Below are positions 44,060-51,713 of a stretch of DNA of 64,000 nucleotides, piece by piece. The notes under the pieces were generated by a model that did not search any database, was not told the origin of the DNA, and worked only from the letters and a program-made list of their open reading frames with translations. The DNA comes from Geobacillus thermocatenulatus (GTDB lineage Bacteria > Bacillota > Bacilli > Bacillales > Anoxybacillaceae), in NCBI RefSeq assembly GCF_002217655.1, contig NZ_NEWK01000002.1:1365164-1429163 (forward strand). The letters are read 5' to 3'. The position numbers and the translations under genes were made by a program. Each line of letters begins with the position of its first letter. The first letter of the stretch is position 1.

Positions 44060-44671
44060 ATGAGCACGAATATTGTTTGGCATCATACATCGGTGACAAA
44101 AGAAGATCGTCGCAAGCGCAACGGCCATCATAGCGCCATCCTTTGGTTCACGGGGCTGTCCGGCTCCGGCAAATCGACGGTGGCGAACGCCGTCTCCAGA
44201 CGGCTGTTTGAGCTTGGCATTCAAAATTACGTTCTCGATGGCGACAATATCCGCCACGGGCTTAATAAAGACCTCGGCTTTTCCGCCGCCGATCGGACAG
44301 AAAACATCCGCCGCATCGGTGAAGTGGCAAAGCTGTTTGTCGACAGCGGCCAGTTTGTGCTGACGGCGTTTATCTCGCCGTTTGCCGAAGACCGGGCGCT
44401 CGTCCGCCGCTTAGTCGAAGAAGACGAGTTTATCGAAATTTACGTCAATTGCCCGCTTGAAGAATGCGAAAAGCGCGATCCGAAAGGGCTGTATCAAAAA
44501 GCGCGCCGCGGGGAAATCCGTGAATTTACGGGCATCGACTCGCCGTACGAAGCGCCGGAAGCACCGGAGTTGACGATCGAAACACACCGTTATTCGGTTG
44601 ACGAATGTGTCGAGCAAGTGCTCGCCTACCTGCGCGAGCGAGGAATGATCCCGGCCGCGAAAACAGACTGA
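44060..44671 (+). CDS. cysC: Adenylyl-sulfate kinase CysC
   Basis: A 203-residue kinase that phosphorylates APS to PAPS. The P-loop is [19 protein letters not shown], followed by [19 protein letters not shown] and the lid region [16 protein letters not shown]. It sits 12 bp after sat and is part of the operon; the ATG at 44060 follows AAGGGGGATC. Confidence 0.95.
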   Translation: MSTNIVWHHTSVTKEDRRKRNGHHSAILWFTGLSGSGKSTVANAVSRRLFELGIQNYVLDGDNIRHGLNKDLGFSAADRTENIRRIGEVAKLFVDSGQFVLTAFISPFAEDRALVRRLVEEDEFIEIYVNCPLEECEKRDPKGLYQKARRGEIREFTGIDSPYEAPEAPELTIETHRYSVDECVEQVLAYLRERGMIPAAKTD

Positions 44672-44819
44672 TTCCCCCGTCCTCTGCCAAAAAAGAACGG
44701 GAGGTCATTTGACAAGGTCGTTTTCATCCCAAGGCAGACCATTTACAATAAAAGCAGCCGAGCATCCATGCCGTTTACCGGCGGCTGGCTGAATCATGCA
44801 CGAAGGGGCTGAAACAACG

Positions 44820-45596
44820 ATGGGCAAAGTATATCTTGTCGGCGCCGGCCCCGGCGACCCGGAACTCATTACCGTCAAAGGATTAAAATGCATCCAGCAG
44901 GCGGATGTCATTTTGTACGACCGTCTCATCAATGAAGAGTTGCTTTCGTATGCCAAGCCGGACGCCGAACTCATTTTTTGCGGCAAGCTGCCCGGCTTCC
45001 ATGCCATGCAGCAGGAAACGATCAACCATGCGCTCGTCTGGCATGCCAAAAAAGGAAAAACGGTCGTCCGCTTAAAGGGCGGCGATCCGTTCGTGTTCGG
45101 GCGCGGCGGCGAAGAGGCCGAGGTGCTGGCCAAACATGGGATCGAGTTTGAGATCGTTCCCGGCATCACCTCCGCCATCGCGGCGGCGGCTTATGCCGGC
45201 ATCCCCGTCACCCATCGCGAGTTCAGCTCAAGCGTCGCCTTTGTCACCGGGCATCGGCGCGACGGAAGCCGTGACGAAATCAAATGGGAAAGCCTCGCCA
45301 AAGGCATCGATACGATCGCCATTTACATGGGGATTCATAACTTGCCGTACATTTGCGGCCAACTGATGAAATACGGCAAAGCGCCAGAGACGCCGGCGGC
45401 GATCATCGAGTGGGGAACGACAACAGTTCAGCGCACCGTCACCGGCACGCTCGCAACAATCGCTGCCGCCGCTGTGAAAGAAAACATTCAAAATCCAAGC
45501 ATGGTCATCATCGGAGACGTCGTCCGGCTGCGCGCCAACATTCAATGGTTTGAGCAGTTGCTCGCGTCATCCGCGGCCGCCGGCGCAACATCGTGA
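44820..45596 (+). CDS. sumT: Uroporphyrinogen-III C-methyltransferase SumT (YlnD)
   Basis: A 258-residue SAM-dependent enzyme that makes precorrin-2, the first step of siroheme (and cobalamin) synthesis. The family N-terminus GKVYLVGAGPGDPELITVKG and the VVRLKGGDPFVFGRGGEEAE motif are clear. The ATG at 44820 is chosen, with GAAGGGGCTG upstream. Siroheme is the cofactor of sulfite reductase, which explains the link to cysH-cysC. No sulfite reductase gene is in this window. Confidence 0.93.
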   Translation: MGKVYLVGAGPGDPELITVKGLKCIQQADVILYDRLINEELLSYAKPDAELIFCGKLPGFHAMQQETINHALVWHAKKGKTVVRLKGGDPFVFGRGGEEAEVLAKHGIEFEIVPGITSAIAAAAYAGIPVTHREFSSSVAFVTGHRRDGSRDEIKWESLAKGIDTIAIYMGIHNLPYICGQLMKYGKAPETPAAIIEWGTTTVQRTVTGTLATIAAAAVKENIQNPSMVIIGDVVRLRANIQWFEQLLASSAAAGATS

Positions 45597-45606
45597 GGCG
45601 ATGGCG

Positions 45607-46353
45607 ATGGAAGCTGTTTTATATGTGAGCCACGGCAGCCGCATTGCTGCCGCGCGCCATGAAGCGGCGCGTTTCGTCGAACAGTGCAGTAGGGCCATCG
45701 ACATTCCGATTCAAGAGCTATGCTTTGTCGAACTCGCAGAACCGGACATTGTCACCGGCGTTGACCGTTGTGTCGCCCAAGGGGCGACACGCGTCATCGT
45801 CGTTCCGCTTCTCCTTCTGTCTGCAGGGCATGCCAAACACGATATTCCAGCGGCATTGGACATCGCGAGACGGCACCATCCATCCGTCGATATCCTCTGC
45901 GGCGCTCCGTTCGGCGTCCATGAAGCGATGATCGACATCATGATCGACCGCATCAGCGAACAGTCCGCACCGCTTGACGGCGAATCAATGATCCTTCTTG
46001 TCGGCCGCGGCAGCAGCGACCCCGACGCGAAGCGCGACATGTCCGCCATCGCTGCGCTTTTAAAAGAAAAAACGAACGTGCCGCACGTGGACGTTTGTTT
46101 TCTCGCTGCCATCCGCCCGACGCTTGATGAAGGGCTCGAACGGGCCCACGCATCGGGGTATCGGCGCGTGTTTGTCGTCCCGTACTTATTGTTTACCGGC
46201 GTCTTAATGAAAACGATCGAACGGAAGTTGCAAGGGTTCTCTGTTTCCGACAAAGAGTGGCATTTATGCTCTTACCTAGGCGGTCACCCGCGGCTTGTGC
46301 TGCTCATTCAGCAACAAATATTATCGCTATCATCCGTAAAAAAAGGAGCTTGA
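45607..46353 (+). CDS. sirB: Sirohydrochlorin ferrochelatase SirB (YlnE)
   Basis: A roughly 248-residue CbiX/SirB-type chelatase that inserts Fe2+ into sirohydrochlorin. Both half-domains are visible: VLYVSHGSRIAAARHEAARF with TRVIVVPLLLLSAGHAKHDI, and ILLVGRGSSDPDAKRDMSAI with VFVVPYLLFTGVLMKTIE. The His in AGHAKHD is a metal ligand. The ATG at 45607 gives 8-nt spacing from GAGG; 45601 is possible. The expected third gene of this set, precorrin-2 dehydrogenase, is not here but at 49756-50397 on the other strand. Confidence 0.9.
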   Translation: MEAVLYVSHGSRIAAARHEAARFVEQCSRAIDIPIQELCFVELAEPDIVTGVDRCVAQGATRVIVVPLLLLSAGHAKHDIPAALDIARRHHPSVDILCGAPFGVHEAMIDIMIDRISEQSAPLDGESMILLVGRGSSDPDAKRDMSAIAALLKEKTNVPHVDVCFLAAIRPTLDEGLERAHASGYRRVFVVPYLLFTGVLMKTIERKLQGFSVSDKEWHLCSYLGGHPRLVLLIQQQILSLSSVKKGA

Positions 46354-46373
46354 ACCATCAAGCTCCTTTTTTC
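46338..46373 (+). terminator. Terminator of the cysH operon
   Basis: AAAAAGGAGCTTGA pairs with TCAAGCTCCTTTTTT around a four-base loop. It overlaps the sirB stop codon. Confidence 0.85.
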
Positions 46374-46441
46374 ATGTACTTTCCGCCTCACCTATTATAT
46401 GATGGAAGCAGAACAACCGTCATGAAGGAGGGCTCATCGGC

Positions 46442-46726
46442 GTGAAAAGAGTTCATGTCATCGTGGAAGGGCGCGTGCAGGGCGTTGGGTTTCGATACTT
46501 CGTCCAACACGAAGCGCTCAAACGGCAGCTGACCGGTTGGGTGAAAAACAATGATGACGGAACAGTGGAAATGGAAGTTCAGGGGAATGAAAGCGCCCTT
46601 CAGCTCTTTTTGGACACCATTGAAGCCGGAACGATGTTTGCCAAAGTCGCCCGCATGCACATCGAGCCGCGCGATGTCCGCTCCGATGAAAAACAATTTC
46701 GCATTATGTACGGGAGCGGCTTTTGA
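46442..46726 (+). CDS. acyP: Acylphosphatase
   Basis: A 94-residue enzyme hydrolysing acyl phosphates. The signature VEGRVQGVGFRYFVQHEA contains the phosphate-binding loop with the catalytic Arg; the catalytic Asn is in GWVKNNDDGTVEMEVQG. Starts with GTG at 46442 after AAGGAGGG. Cytoplasmic, single gene. Confidence 0.95.
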   Translation: MKRVHVIVEGRVQGVGFRYFVQHEALKRQLTGWVKNNDDGTVEMEVQGNESALQLFLDTIEAGTMFAKVARMHIEPRDVRSDEKQFRIMYGSGF

Positions 46727-46743
46727 CAACGAGGCTCATCCCC

Positions 46744-46932
46744 TCAAGCAGCGGCCTTCCCGGCTTTTTCGGCCATCGAGCCGGCAGAAGCGCCGGCCCG
46801 CTTGCCAAAATCCGCAGGGACAGCGTCTTCCTTGCTTTTCTGATCGCCCAACCAAAAGCGGTTCTGCCTTTCCCGCGCTTCTCGCCGCTCGATTACGCCG
46901 GCCGCAAATGCGGCGCCGCATAGTGGAAACAT
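46744..46932 (-). CDS. Possible small Ala/Gly-rich protein after the arginase-like gene
   Basis: A 62-codon minus-strand frame whose second half (SKEDAVPADFGKRAGASAGS, then MAEKAGKAAA) has the GC-rich third-position pattern of nearby genes. No family is recognised and no clear start or ribosome binding site is seen; it overlaps the 3' end of the arginase-like gene by 40 bp. It may not be real. Confidence 0.25.
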   Translation of the reverse strand: MFPLCGAAFAAGVIERREARERQNRFWLGDQKSKEDAVPADFGKRAGASAGSMAEKAGKAAA

Positions 46933-47663
46933 GTCGCCAAGATGGCCATGTTCGCCTGCTCATTTTTTCCCCGCGCTTCGCGACAAAGCGAGTCGAACAT
47001 GTCGACAGCGGAGGGCGGGTATTCGCCGCATATGTCCACGCCGAGCACTTTTTTATCGAATAGCAGAAGGCGCAAACAAGCGAGCAGCCGGGAAAGCGGC
47101 ATCATCCCCTGATCCCAGTTCGTCACGGCGTCTTCGCGGCGCAGCGCATCTTTATCAATGCTGATATAGATGCTTCCGGTCGGAATGGCGTCCAAAAGCG
47201 CCTTCGGCCATTCATCGTGATCATCGAAAGGAAGAACTGTAATCTTTGGAGATAAACGAAGATGGCTTGGAGAACATGACGGACCAACAATGATGACTTT
47301 TTGCAGCTGCGGATGTCCGAGTGCGTAAGCCACCCACGAGCCGCATGAAATGAGGCGGTCGCTCCCCCCTTCGGCATCGGTATGGTGGTCAAACAAGACG
47401 AGCGTAAACGGCTCTTTCATCTCCTTTATGAGCAAATAGCTTACATAATGGAAGTTGCCGTTCCCGATTAAAACCGCTCCGCGCATCCGCCGACGGCGCA
47501 GCCGCCGTTCGATTTCGGCGAGAGCCTCCCCGCTGCAATACAAATTCGTCTCCGGCACATCCGACAGATCGATCCATTCATGCGGAAAGCGGAACAATCG
47601 CTTTTGCGGCCGGTAAGTGCCGTCAAAATTGAGCATCGTGACACCATTGCCTTGAAACCCCAT
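46893..47663 (-). CDS. Arginase/agmatinase family protein (ureohydrolase fold)
   Basis: A 256-residue protein of the arginase superfamily. Metal-binding motifs are recognisable though divergent: LVLFDHHTDAEGG in place of DAHxD, and YISIDKDALRRED in place of SxDxDxxDP, followed by LGVDICGEYPP. Length is slightly below typical arginases (about 300). It may be a ureohydrolase of unknown substrate rather than a true arginase. The ATG at 47663 follows AAAGGTGAGG. No arginine-catabolism gene is adjacent. Confidence 0.8.
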   Translation of the reverse strand: MGFQGNGVTMLNFDGTYRPQKRLFRFPHEWIDLSDVPETNLYCSGEALAEIERRLRRRRMRGAVLIGNGNFHYVSYLLIKEMKEPFTLVLFDHHTDAEGGSDRLISCGSWVAYALGHPQLQKVIIVGPSCSPSHLRLSPKITVLPFDDHDEWPKALLDAIPTGSIYISIDKDALRREDAVTNWDQGMMPLSRLLACLRLLLFDKKVLGVDICGEYPPSAVDMFDSLCREARGKNEQANMAILATCFHYAAPHLRPA

Positions 47664-47826
47664 TTCTCCTCACCTTTCCTTTCGCTGAATCGTTGTTCAA
47701 CGCCTCTCAGGTGCGGATGAGTCCAAGATGTGTCCGTTCTTCATTATACAATGAAAGACGAAATATTTCCGTTCCTATGCCTTGGTCATGTACAATAATA
47801 GAAAACAGCTAAAGGAGGGACCCCGC

Positions 47827-48174
47827 GTGCAGCCGATTGACGCCGCCGCTGTTCAAGAGGCGTTGGATCGCTTCGCCAATCGCGACGTATACATCCATTT
47901 AGAAACGACGAACGGGGCGTACGCCTCTCATCATAATGAACGATTTTTTTCCGCCGGCGCTTACATCCGCAACGTCCGCATCCGCTTCACTCGCGGCAAA
48001 ATCACCGGCCCGGGGCCGTATCGCGTCGGGCTGAAGCTTCAAATCGGCTGGGTGTACGCCGAAGGACTCACCCATTGGGAATGGACGAACGAAGGGCAGT
48101 TGTTGTTGGCCGGACATGATTACGAAGGGAAACTGGCTGTCGCCCTTGAGCTGAGCGACACGCCGTTCGCATAA
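47827..48174 (+). CDS. yojF: YojF family protein
   Basis: A 115-residue protein of the DUF1806/YojF family: ANRDVYIHLETTNGAYASHH followed by AYIRNVRIRFTRGKITGPGP. Function unknown. In Bacillus it precedes the bacillithiol deacetylase gene, as here (13-bp gap). The GTG at 47827 is chosen because AAAGGAGGG lies upstream; an ATG extension to 47782 contains that site. Confidence 0.85.
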   Translation: MQPIDAAAVQEALDRFANRDVYIHLETTNGAYASHHNERFFSAGAYIRNVRIRFTRGKITGPGPYRVGLKLQIGWVYAEGLTHWEWTNEGQLLLAGHDYEGKLAVALELSDTPFA

Positions 48175-48187
48175 GGAGGGGCTTGCG

Positions 48188-48841
48188 ATGAAGGAACGAC
48201 ACGTACTTGTGGTGTTTCCCCACCCGGATGACGAGGCGTTTGGCGTTTCGGGCACCATCGCCCAGCATGTGCAAAACGGCACGCCGGTGACGTACGCCTG
48301 CTTGACGCTCGGAGAAATGGGGCGCCATATGGGCGTGCCTCCGTTTGCCAACCGCGAAACGCTTCCACACATCCGCAAGCAAGAACTGGAGGAAGCATGC
48401 CGCATTCTTGGCATTCATGATTTGCGCCTGCTCGGCTATCGCGACAAGACGGTCGAGTTTGAGGATGAAGAAGAACTGGCTGACCGGATCGCCGCCATCT
48501 TGGCGGAAACAAATCCATCGCTTGTCATTACGTTTTACCCCGGCTACAGCGTCCACCCCGACCATGATGCGTGTGGAGCCGCTGTCATCCGCGCCTTAAA
48601 GCGCTGGCCGAAAGAAGAACGGCCAACCGTCCATTGCGTTGCATTTGCGAAAAACTGCGAACAAGACCTTGGCCAGCCAGACGTCATCCGCGATGTCAGC
48701 CCGGTGATCGAGACGAAGCTGGCCGCCATCCGCGCCCACCGTTCGCAAACCGAAGGGCTGATGCAGGCAGCCTCCAAGCGCGGCGATGCGCTTGCCTGGC
48801 TCAAAACGGAGCGGTTTTGGACGTACCGTTGGGATGATTGA
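48188..48841 (+). CDS. bshB2: Bacillithiol biosynthesis deacetylase BshB2
   Basis: A 217-residue zinc-dependent LmbE/PIG-L deacetylase. It removes acetyl from GlcNAc-malate in bacillithiol synthesis, or acts on bacillithiol conjugates. The zinc motif PHPDDEAFGVSG is near the N-terminus, and the second motif is in VHPDHDACG. It is coupled to yojF and matches B. subtilis YojG/BshB2. The ATG at 48188 follows AAGGAGGGG. Confidence 0.92.
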   Translation: MKERHVLVVFPHPDDEAFGVSGTIAQHVQNGTPVTYACLTLGEMGRHMGVPPFANRETLPHIRKQELEEACRILGIHDLRLLGYRDKTVEFEDEEELADRIAAILAETNPSLVITFYPGYSVHPDHDACGAAVIRALKRWPKEERPTVHCVAFAKNCEQDLGQPDVIRDVSPVIETKLAAIRAHRSQTEGLMQAASKRGDALAWLKTERFWTYRWDD

Positions 48842-48858
48842 CCTGCCTAACCTGCCTT

Positions 48859-48894
48859 GAACAAGGTGTCCATCCCGATGAGGACACCTTGTTC
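48859..48894. terminator. Bidirectional terminator between bshB2 and phzF
   Basis: GAACAAGGTGTC and GACACCTTGTTC-type arms form an 11-12-bp stem between convergent genes. Confidence 0.7.
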
Positions 48895-48952
48895 CCGCGT
48901 TCACCGAAACCCCATCGAGCCGCTGAACCAGCTATCAACTTCCGTTGTACAA

Positions 48953-49759
48953 CTAAAAAGCGGCCTGTGCCGTGAACTCCCCTTTCAGCACAGTAACGGC
49001 TTTTCCTTCGAGTTCTACCCTCTCGCCCGCTACCGTCACCCGCACCATGCCGCCGCGGGCTGAAGCTTGATAACCGACTAACGTCGTTTTTCCGAGCTTG
49101 TCCGCCCAATACGGCCCAAGACAGCAGTGCGCCGAACCGGTGACCGGGTCTTCCGGCACGCCGAGAGCCGGGAAAAAAGCCCGCGACACAAAGTCCACTC
49201 CTTCTGCCGCTGAACGGCTTGTCACAATAATGCCACGGGCGGCCACTTTTTGAAGCAGGTGAACATCCGGCTGTAGTTCACGCACCACTTGTTCCGGGCC
49301 CATTTCCACTAAATAGTCGAACCGGTTGCGTCCGACATACAGCGGCTCAACCGGCAAGGCGCTAATGAGCTCAGTGGGCGGTGACTCGACTGGCACCGGC
49401 GCTTCATTCGGAAAATCAAGCCGAATCCAGCCATCGTTGTTTACAGCCGTTAACACCCCGCTGTTTGTAAAAAAGGCAATCGCTTCATCCGGGCGACGCT
49501 CTCCACGCTCCCACAGCACATGGGCGCTTGCCAAGGTTGCATGTCCGCATAAGTCGACCTCGGTCTTCGGCGTAAACCACCGCAGACGGTAACGACCCTC
49601 GTGCGGAACTAAAAAGGCCGTCTCAGACAAATTCATTTCTGCGGCAACACGCTGCATCCACTCAGCACGGGCCGGCTGCGGCAGCAGGCAGACGGCCGCC
49701 GGGTTGCCGGCAAACGGCCGGTCGGTGAACGCATCGACAATATACATCGGAATGTTCAT
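48953..49759 (-). CDS. PhzF family isomerase
   Basis: A 268-residue protein of the PhzF/diaminopimelate-epimerase fold. Visible motifs are VDAFTDRPFAGNPAAVCLLP, the catalytic Glu region NLSETAFLVPH, VDLCGHATLASAHVLW and DPVTGSAHCCLGPYW. Substrate unknown; no phenazine pathway is present. The ATG at 49759 overlaps the stop of the upstream sirC/ylnF gene by 4 bp, so the two are cotranscribed. Confidence 0.9.
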   Translation of the reverse strand: MNIPMYIVDAFTDRPFAGNPAAVCLLPQPARAEWMQRVAAEMNLSETAFLVPHEGRYRLRWFTPKTEVDLCGHATLASAHVLWERGERRPDEAIAFFTNSGVLTAVNNDGWIRLDFPNEAPVPVESPPTELISALPVEPLYVGRNRFDYLVEMGPEQVVRELQPDVHLLQKVAARGIIVTSRSAAEGVDFVSRAFFPALGVPEDPVTGSAHCCLGPYWADKLGKTTLVGYQASARGGMVRVTVAGERVELEGKAVTVLKGEFTAQAAF

Positions 49760-50397
49760 GACTCTCTCCCTCTTTCCCCGTTTCGTTCTTTTTCGTTCGC
49801 CAATAGCTGGGCCAACTCTTCATCCCATCGGCCGCGCTGCCGGAAGGAATCAGCAGCGAGCGCCCGAAACAGCTGCTTTCGTGCGGCATCGTCCGCCATC
49901 TCACGCAAAATGATATCGCGGGCCTTCCGCAAAAACTGAAGATACGGCCCATACTCTTCCCCATACTGTTCCTCAAGCTCGCGGCGGATGCGGCGGGCAA
50001 GCGCCGGGCTTGCACCTTCAGTCGAGACAGCGATCGTTAATGAACCGCGGCGGACGACAGCGGGAACGTGAAAATCACACCGCTCCGGGTCATCCACAAC
50101 ATTTACGAGTTGACCGGGCGTTGCTGCTTGCGCCACCGCTTCGTTCACATTCCGGTCGTTTGTCGCCGCAATGACAAGAAACGCTCCTGCCAAGTCGTCT
50201 TCAGCGAACGTCTTCTTACGCCAAACGATTTCTCCTTTGGCCGCGAGCGCTTCAATGTCCGGCACCGCCTCCGGGGCGATTACCACAACGTCCGCTTCTG
50301 CTTCGAGCAAACCGTAAACTTTCCGAGCCGCCACCTTCCCGCCGCCAACAACGACCGCGCGGCGGCCGCGCAAATGAAGAACAATCGGGTACCCCAC
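49756..50397 (-). CDS. sirC: Precorrin-2 dehydrogenase SirC (YlnF), displaced from the cysH operon
   Basis: A 213-residue NAD-dependent enzyme that oxidises precorrin-2 to sirohydrochlorin, between the SumT and SirB steps. The Rossmann motif AVVVGGGKVAARKVYGLL, the conserved AATNDRNVNEAV and the RRGSLTIAVSTEGASPALAR stretch are clear. There is no methyltransferase domain. The GTG at 50397 (GYPIVLHL) with TGGGAGGG upstream is preferred. In B. subtilis ylnF is the last gene of the cysH operon; here it lies 3.4 kb away on the opposite strand, paired with phzF. Confidence 0.9.
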   Translation of the reverse strand: MGYPIVLHLRGRRAVVVGGGKVAARKVYGLLEAEADVVVIAPEAVPDIEALAAKGEIVWRKKTFAEDDLAGAFLVIAATNDRNVNEAVAQAATPGQLVNVVDDPERCDFHVPAVVRRGSLTIAVSTEGASPALARRIRRELEEQYGEEYGPYLQFLRKARDIILREMADDAARKQLFRALAADSFRQRGRWDEELAQLLANEKERNGERGRES

Positions 50398-50519
50398 GGC
50401 GCAACCCTCCCATTCCAACATCATCAGGCAGACTGAATCGTTTTCTGCGCACAAACAGACGCGATCTCCCCCGACTGCCTGCCTTGGCTGGCAAACAAAA
50501 GGCGTTCCCAGCCAAAAGG

Positions 50520-50554
50520 TAAAAAAAGAAGCCGTGCATCCGACACGGCCTTTT
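50520..50554 (-). terminator. Terminator of the secreted helical protein gene
   Basis: GGCCGTGTCGGATGCACGGC forms a hairpin on the minus strand, followed by TTCTTTTTTT, just after the stop codon at 50566. Confidence 0.7.
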
Positions 50555-50565
50555 CCTTGATTATA

Positions 50566-51138
50566 TCACCCTTGTTTCACTTCTTGAAGCCATTGGGACA
50601 ATCGTTCGTTTTTCTTTTTCATATGCTCAAGCCATTGCGGAAGCAGCTTTTTCATCGCCTCCGCATCGTTGTTCTCCATCGCCTGCCTCGTTTGTTCATG
50701 AAGCTGATGAAGCTGCTGTTTTTCTTCCTTCGTCATCCACCGTTTCTTTTGATGCAACTGTTTCAGCTCTTGTTTAAACTGTTCTTTGGTGATTTTTTGA
50801 TTGGCCAGCTCGTCAATGAGCCGATCAAGCGCCGCTTCACGCTCTTTTTTCATCTTTTTGCACTTTTCTTTGATAGCCTGTTTCACGTTCTCATCGTTCA
50901 ACTGCTGACGCAACGCGTTCCGCTCGTCGAGCACTTTTTTCCATTCATCTGCCTGTTCAGGCGTATAGGTTTGAACCATCTCCATCCACTTTTGCTCATT
51001 CAGCCCGTCGTGCTTCCACATATGGCCGACCGGCAGCTGCATATCGGCTGCCTCTCCTTTATGGCTGCCGGCAGCCACCCATGACGGCATCGCCAACATG
51101 AGTGAAGCAAAAAAGGCAATCCATACTTTTCTCACCAT
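50566..51138 (-). CDS. Exported helical protein of unknown function
   Basis: A 190-residue protein with a signal peptide (RKVWIAFFASLMLAMPSWVA) and a highly charged, helical mature part rich in Lys, Glu and Gln (KEQFKQELKQLHQKKRWMTK and similar). It resembles DUF2680-like or CpxP/Spy-like periplasmic/extracellular helical proteins in composition only; no family is assigned. The ATG at 51138 follows AGAGGAG; an in-frame extension to 51189 contains that site. Confidence 0.6.
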   Translation of the reverse strand: MVRKVWIAFFASLMLAMPSWVAAGSHKGEAADMQLPVGHMWKHDGLNEQKWMEMVQTYTPEQADEWKKVLDERNALRQQLNDENVKQAIKEKCKKMKKEREAALDRLIDELANQKITKEQFKQELKQLHQKKRWMTKEEKQQLHQLHEQTRQAMENNDAEAMKKLLPQWLEHMKKKNERLSQWLQEVKQG

Positions 51139-51287
51139 GTTCACTCCTCTTCTTTTCCTTTCGCTCACGATCCACCCACGACTAGACAACTGGGATCCAT
51201 CACCGCTTTTGCTCTTCTGCGCGCCGCCTCCTTTCCAACTATTAACTCCTCCCTATTTTGCCCATTTTTTGGATATCCTTGCATAAA

Positions 51288-51325
51288 AAATGGGAAGACC
51301 CGCAAAAACGAGATCCTCCCATTTA
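51288..51325 (-). terminator. Terminator of the DUF1992 gene
   Basis: AAATGGGA pairs with TCCCATTT on the minus strand and is followed by a T-rich run. Confidence 0.65.
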
Positions 51326-51340
51326 TTTTGAAAAAAACGT

Positions 51341-51712
51341 TCAGCGAAATTTCTCTTCAATGCGCCGCCCATAGTCGCGCAGCGCCTTCGAATTCGTCTG
51401 CCCCCGCTTTTTCATCAGTTCGGCAAAACGAAGCTGTTTTTCCGTCCACTTTTTCTCCAACTCCCGTTTTTCCTCATCATCCTCGCAGCAGCGAAGCAAG
51501 TCCTCGAGCGTCAAAAGCTCTTTGCGCAACTCCGCTTCTTCCCCCACATAGCCGGCGTTTTTCAGCAACAAATACCCGAGCCGCAACTCCTCTGGAATGC
51601 GGGAGAGGTCCTCGAGCTCAAGCGGTTTGCCAAAGCCGGGCAAGTTGTCGAACTCGCCGTTTTTCATCGCCTCGCGAATTTTCTCTTCCGCGATGCGCCA
51701 AAATCCGTCCAT
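51341..51712 (-). CDS. DnaJ-homologue DUF1992 protein (YhdN type)
   Basis: A 123-residue helical protein of the DUF1992/DnaJ homologue subfamily C member 28 family. It shows AEEKIREAMKNGEFDNLPGF followed by GKPLELEDLSRIPEELRLGY, the family hallmark. There is no J-domain. Function unknown. It starts directly after the upstream EAL-protein gene (1-bp gap), so it is likely cotranscribed. Confidence 0.85.
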   Translation of the reverse strand: MDGFWRIAEEKIREAMKNGEFDNLPGFGKPLELEDLSRIPEELRLGYLLLKNAGYVGEEAELRKELLTLEDLLRCCEDDEEKRELEKKWTEKQLRFAELMKKRGQTNSKALRDYGRRIEEKFR

Positions 51713-51713
51713 G

